64,000 nt of DNA from Dryas octopetala (lineage: Eukaryota > Streptophyta > Magnoliopsida > Rosales > Rosaceae), in the NCBI GenBank assembly GCA_963921425.1, contig OY992833.1:23856698-23920697 (forward strand). The letters run 5' to 3'. The notes under the pieces were generated by a model. That model worked only from the letters and a program-made list of their open reading frames with translations, did not search any database and had not been told where the DNA came from. Shown one piece after another: positions 59,761-64,000 of the stretch (its first letter is position 1; every line of letters begins with the position of its first letter). Made by a program: the position numbers and the translations under genes.

Positions 59761-60237
59761 AATTAATTTTTAAAAATTTCACTCAAAAAATTATTTCAAA
59801 ATATCAATCAAATAAAAATTAATTGCGAATAAATAGAAGCCCTAGAATGGTTCTTACATGAGCAAAAAAAAACCACAATTTATGAAAAATTGCAAATTTA
59901 CAATAATATATGCATGACATCTAACATCTTTCGTCATTTGAGAACCTATAGATATGGGGTTAATGAGAAATCCTCTAATCTCTTTTATATTTCACGTGCT
60001 TAATTATGTTTTCAACGAAGTCATTTAAATTTTGTTGGTTTTTTATTTTAATATTGCAAACCATTTTACAGTTTTCTTGGCACTTCTATCTCCTTTCATT
60101 TTTGTTTCCATCTCATTTCTTAAAAAAAAAAAAAAAACTTATTGTGTGCGAAAAAAGATAGATACAGAATAATGTATATGAACCCGTTACGTTAAATTTT
60201 TACTCAATCTTGTAAAAAAAGAAAGATGTTTTACTCA

Positions 60238-60916
60238 GAGTCAGTTTGATATTGCTGTGAGAAAAAACAGCTGTGAAGTAAAACAGCTGTGAAGTAAAGT
60301 CAGCTGTAAAGTAAAGCAGTTGAGTGTTTGGTAAACTATATTTTTAAAAGTGTTGTGAGTGCAAAAAACAGTATCAAAGTGTTTGGTAAATGTTAATATA
60401 AAAATGCTGTGATTGTATATAATTACTAAAATAGACATGATGCTGAAAGTGCATTTCACTTATTTGTTTGATAAAAATAATATGTTTTTGAAATTTTTTA
60501 CTACAAAATGTTATTAACATTAATTTTTCTAAGAACAACATTATTAAATAAGTATGTCTATTATTTTTTTAGGTATATTATAATTTTAATCCTATAAATA
60601 AAATATCATAATTAATTATTACAATATAAAATATAACTAACAATAGACATATTTTTTAATTTAAAATAAATAATAAAATATCATAGAAATCAATGAGGGT
60701 ATTATGGGTAAAATAAAATATTCATTGTTGCTGTAAGTCACTACAACTTTCAAAAGCACCTAGAAACCTGCTTTCTATTTTTGTTGTGAGGAGTTGAGAA
60801 TTGTGGGAAAAAACAGTTTTTTATTTTTTTACCAAACACCAAAACTGCTGTAGGTGATTGAAAATTGTCATCCACAGCAGCTTTTGGGTCCTCCACCGCA
60901 ATTCCAAACGGGGCTC
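60238..60916. mobile_element. Non-autonomous DNA transposon with imperfect terminal inverted repeats (679 bp)
   Basis: The left end GAGTCAGTTTGATATTGCTG matches the reverse complement of the right end, GAGCCCCGTTTGGAATTGCG, with six mismatches. Near the left end a 15-bp unit (CAGCTGTGAAGTAAA) is repeated about three times (60268-60317). GTGTTTGGTAAA-like motifs appear inside both ends. No transposase frame. The target duplication was not clear. It resembles hAT-type MITEs. Confidence 0.6.
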
Positions 60917-62368
60917 AATCTCTAACTACTGCGCATCTTTCTTGTTACATTATTGTTGATAAGAGAAATGATTTAAAGTAACCATAGCCCATAGGTACGT
61001 GCATCAATTGTGGGCACATCGAACTCAGCGTGTAATCCAATTGACGTGTAATCCACTTATCCTAGGCTGCTTAGAGGTTGGTGATGCGTCCTCCCTAGAC
61101 CCTAGCTAGTTGGGCCGAGTCAATGATATGAGGAGCAGCCTCTCTATGATTTAAACTTTATTAGAAATCAGGTAACCTTCCACTACTTGTAGATTTTTAA
61201 GACTTCCAATAGTGGGCCTAGTGGCACTAGTACGTACTAGGAATTTAACAACAATAATAATAGAGAAATCAACTGTTCTTTTAACATTTAGTTATTAATT
61301 AATGTGAGATAATTTGACAAGTTCCTCCCTGTTATAGATAAATAAAACCTAAAATCTGTTTAGATATTATCGAATATAAAATATAAGCTGAGATTTAAAA
61401 ATAGAGATAATAGTTGATCGAAATAATTTGTTTCAATTAATGGCTGCTGTTGCTGGCGGACTGATCATAATCACACATATGCCTTTTTTCTCCAAGTTAA
61501 TTAATCCAGTGTAGGACTACAGTGAAGCCGCCTGTAGGGGGGTTAATGTAGACAAAGTCAATGGCATTGATTAGAATACGTCCAAAATTATAAATATCTA
61601 ATTGACAAAGTAAGTAATTACCTAGATGTTTCTTCACGTAATGTTTTGTGGATTTTTTTGGGTATCATGTGCACATGTTTGCCGAATTTTCCACTAATAT
61701 TCAACGCTAAACAATGATGGCATTTTGGCAACATATCTACATGCATTGTCTCTCATAAAAATAAAAAATAAAAAACATCATACAATTATCTAAAAACATG
61801 CAAACATTAGTCTTTGACTCTTGATCATACAAAAAAAAAAAAAAAAACCAAAAACGAATAGATACAGTAACCCAACTAGTTAAGGCTATCGCTTTAAATG
61901 ATGACCGATTACTTTATTTATTTATTTGTATGGATGTGTTTCATTTCAAATATTATTCATAAAAAAATAGGAGTAATGTATGTCTGTATGAGGCATATGT
62001 AGAGAGAAACTTCTCTATCATTGGAATAGAGAGATGTGGCATCTCCACTTATGACACCAATGTGTCCTTATCACGGGACAGACAAGTTATTTTCAGTGTA
62101 TATATGTATGGTGCAAAATACCACGCCCAAAAGTCAGTGTGCATGTACCATAAGCATGGAGCACTTGAATTCGATCTATATATTAAAGGTAGTAGCGGTG
62201 GGTAGCCGAATGTAAGCCACCTACCCCAACAGGTCCATCTCATGGTTTAAAAAACTTACAAATTAAAAACTTTATAATACTTACGTATTATTAAGAGATT
62301 ATAATGTACATTTCCAAGACTTTTGTATATTCAGGCTAGCTAGACTGTAGAGCACTAAAGCTTCATGT

Positions 62369-62378
62369 CTATAAATAG
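62369..62378 (+). promoter_or_regulatory. TATA box of the GH17 glucanase gene
   Basis: CTATAAATAG lies 88 bp before the ATG at 62466, at the usual distance for a short leader. It is the best TATA match in the preceding 300 bp. Confidence 0.7.
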
Positions 62379-62465
62379 AACTCAAATATGTGGATACATG
62401 ACATAGTCGACCCAAATCACAAACCACCTTAATTTGGAAGCTGATCGATTGTGTCTATTCTGCTC

Positions 62466-63695
62466 ATGGCTATGGCTACTTTCTCTAAAAGAAGCATTAA
62501 GACTGCTATAATGCTTCTTATGGGAGTAGTACTCTTGGTAGCAAAGCTTGGTATAACAGGTATGAATTAAACAGCCTCTACTGAGTTGATTAAATCAGGG
62601 TACGTATATAGCTGGTGTTAAGGTTCAAAGCCTCTCTAATGGCTGCAAGTAATTAAATTAATATATGCAGGTGCACAATCAGTAGGTGTTTGTTATGGAA
62701 TGATGGGAAACAACCTCCCCTCCCACTCGGAAGTGATATCTCTGTACCGATCAAACAACATAAAGCGCATCAGACTTTACGACCCGAACCACGGCGCTCT
62801 GGAAGCTCTTCGAAACTCAGACATCGAAGTGTTGCTGGGCGTCCCAAACTCGGAGCTTCAAAGCCTGGCAAGCAACCCTTCAAACGCGCAATCCTGGGTC
62901 CAAAACAACGTCCTAAAGTTCCGGCAGAACGTGCGGTTCAAATACATAGCGGTGGGGAACGAAGTGAGCCCCGTGAACGGCGACACGAGGCTGGCGCAGT
63001 TCCTCCTCCCGGCCATGCAGAACGTGTATCAGGCAATTAGGTCGGCCGGGCTCCAGGACCAAATCAAGGTGACCACGGCCATCGACACCACACTGATAGG
63101 CAACTCATACCCTCCATCCAAAGGGTCCTTCCGCGATGACGTGAGGTCCTACTTGGACCCCATACTCGGCTACTTAGTCTACGCCAACGCGCCTCTACTG
63201 GCCAATATCTACACCTACTTCAGCTACGCTGGGAATCCGAGAGACATTTCTCTTCCTTACGCTTTGTTCACTTCGCCTTCGGTTCTGGTTTGGGACGATG
63301 GGAAGGGCTACCAGAACCTGTTTGACGCCATGCTCGACGCTTTGTACTCGGCTCTCCCCTCTTTTGCCACCAATTTGGAGGTTGTGGTTTCAGAGAGTGG
63401 GTGGCCTTCGGCGGGTGGCTTCGGGACGTCGGTTGAGAACGCCAAGACTTATTTGTCCAATTTGATTCGGCATGTGAAAGGGGGTACCCCCAAGAGGCCT
63501 GGGAAGCCTATAGAGACTTACTTGTTTGCCTTGTTTGATGAGAACCAGAAAAACCCAGAGCTGGAGAAGCACTTTGGGGCGTTTAACCCCAACAAGCAGC
63601 CAAAGTATAACCTCAATTTCGGTGGATCACCAACATTCCAAGAATTAACTTCACTTCAGTATAATGCTACAATTCCCCTTAAAAGTGATATGTAA
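62466..63695 (+). CDS. Glucan endo-1,3-beta-glucosidase, GH17 (PR-2 type)
   Basis: This secreted or vacuolar enzyme hydrolyses callose and fungal 1,3-beta-glucans in defence and development. Two exons, 62466-62559 and 62671-63695, give 372 aa. The short first exon interrupting the signal peptide is typical of GH17 defence glucanases. A signal peptide (about 1-33; [16 protein letters not shown]) is followed by a mature start at QSVGVCYG. Catalytic residues are the proton donor Glu129 in AVGNEVSP and the nucleophile Glu273 in [12 protein letters not shown]. Other family blocks are [27 protein letters not shown] and [12 protein letters not shown]. There is no X8/CBM43 domain or GPI tail. The C-terminus extends past NLNFGG and carries an N-glycosylation site (NAT, about residue 363), as in the vacuolar propeptide of class I enzymes. 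The exon is GC-richer than its AT-rich surroundings. Confidence 0.96.
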
Positions 63696-64000
63696 TTAAC
63701 CAAATACGTACTGTATGGGGTTTTACCCCTGCCTGCCCATGTGTGCTTTTTCTTTAATAAGAAAAATATTAATAATGATCTCATCATGTTTGATTTTTAT
63801 GTGTTTGAGGGTCAAGATTATGGGGCTTAAAGTAGTGCTTTAATTTGTACCTTATGGTGGGCTTAATTATAAGTACGTTTTTCTACACTTCCAACTCTGG
63901 CATTTAATTACCATCCACTACACCAACCCATTTGGCAACTCCGCGACTAATTAACATCATTCAGACAATAGGCATGCATGAGCCAAATAAAAATAACGTG
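63696..64000 (+). other. 3' UTR and downstream region of the GH17 gene
   Basis: An A/T-rich poly(A)-signal-like stretch (TTTAATAAGAAAAA) lies at about 63753-63766, about 60 bp after the stop. Nothing else is recognised to the window edge. Confidence 0.6.

Larger units (their letters stand above)
58421..62368. other. Gene-free region between the BRWD-like gene and the GH17 gene
   Basis: AT-rich DNA. It holds a partial relative of the 49856 foldback element (about 59666-59760) and a longer TIR element (60238-60916). W-box cores TTGAC occur at 61814-61818 (plus) and as the complement at 61557-61561. These fit WRKY control of a defence gene 0.6-0.9 kb downstream but are common by chance. No ORF has a recognisable domain. 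Confidence 0.6.

Noticed and set aside
60241-60459. 72-codon minus-strand frame in the large intergenic region
   Set aside because: It lies wholly inside the 60238-60916 transposon, with no transposase similarity.
1-64000. CRISPR arrays, operons, prophage or a biosynthetic gene cluster
   Set aside because: The DNA is plant nuclear with spliced unrelated genes. No regularly spaced repeats, co-directional compact genes or pathway neighbours were found.

Overview
The window is nuclear DNA of a flowering plant, most likely a eudicot and possibly Rosaceae (Prunus-like). The family guess rests on protein similarity and gene structure from memory, not on a search. Supporting signs are many-exon genes with GT-AG introns, AT-rich intergenic DNA rich in small foldback elements (MITEs), tRNA-derived SINEs, LINE pieces, telo-box leaders, and plastid-specific proteins (plastidial dihydrolipoyl dehydrogenase, OEP16-2).

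The first 26 kb is dominated by a direct tandem duplication with a unit of about 14.63 kb. Positions 1-11466 match 14662-26097. The ancestral order was eL29 (+) / ptLPD (-) / PP4R3 (+). One breakpoint lies in an intron of the ribosomal protein gene and the other in an intron of PP4R3. As a result copy 1 of PP4R3 keeps only its first five exons and is joined at 11466/11467 to the last exon of the eL29 gene. Copy 2 has a complete plastidial dihydrolipoyl dehydrogenase (569 aa, 15 exons, minus strand, 13814-18200) and a complete PP4R3/SMEK (882 aa, 24 exons, plus strand, 21950-33660). Copy 1 of the LPD gene runs off the left edge.

After the duplication come: OEP16-2 (183 aa, plus), with ABRE and RY-like motifs just upstream; an intron-free FAD2-like desaturase remnant (minus) that lacks the iron-binding histidine boxes; RPB9, a small subunit of RNA polymerase II (114 aa, plus); a 22-coding-exon WD40/bromodomain protein of the BRWD/PHIP family (1737 aa, minus, 43583-56963), whose introns hold a solo LTR, three foldback elements and LINE scraps; a 4 kb gene-free stretch; and a GH17 endo-1,3-beta-glucosidase (372 aa, plus).

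The genes are not an operon or pathway cluster. They are ordinary housekeeping, plastid and defence genes side by side. The most unusual feature is the duplication junction and the predicted PP4R3-eL29 chimera. A haplotype-joining assembly error must be excluded before it is taken as real. All exon borders were read by eye from splice signals, frame and remembered family sequence. Every complete multi-exon model closes in frame to a whole number of codons.
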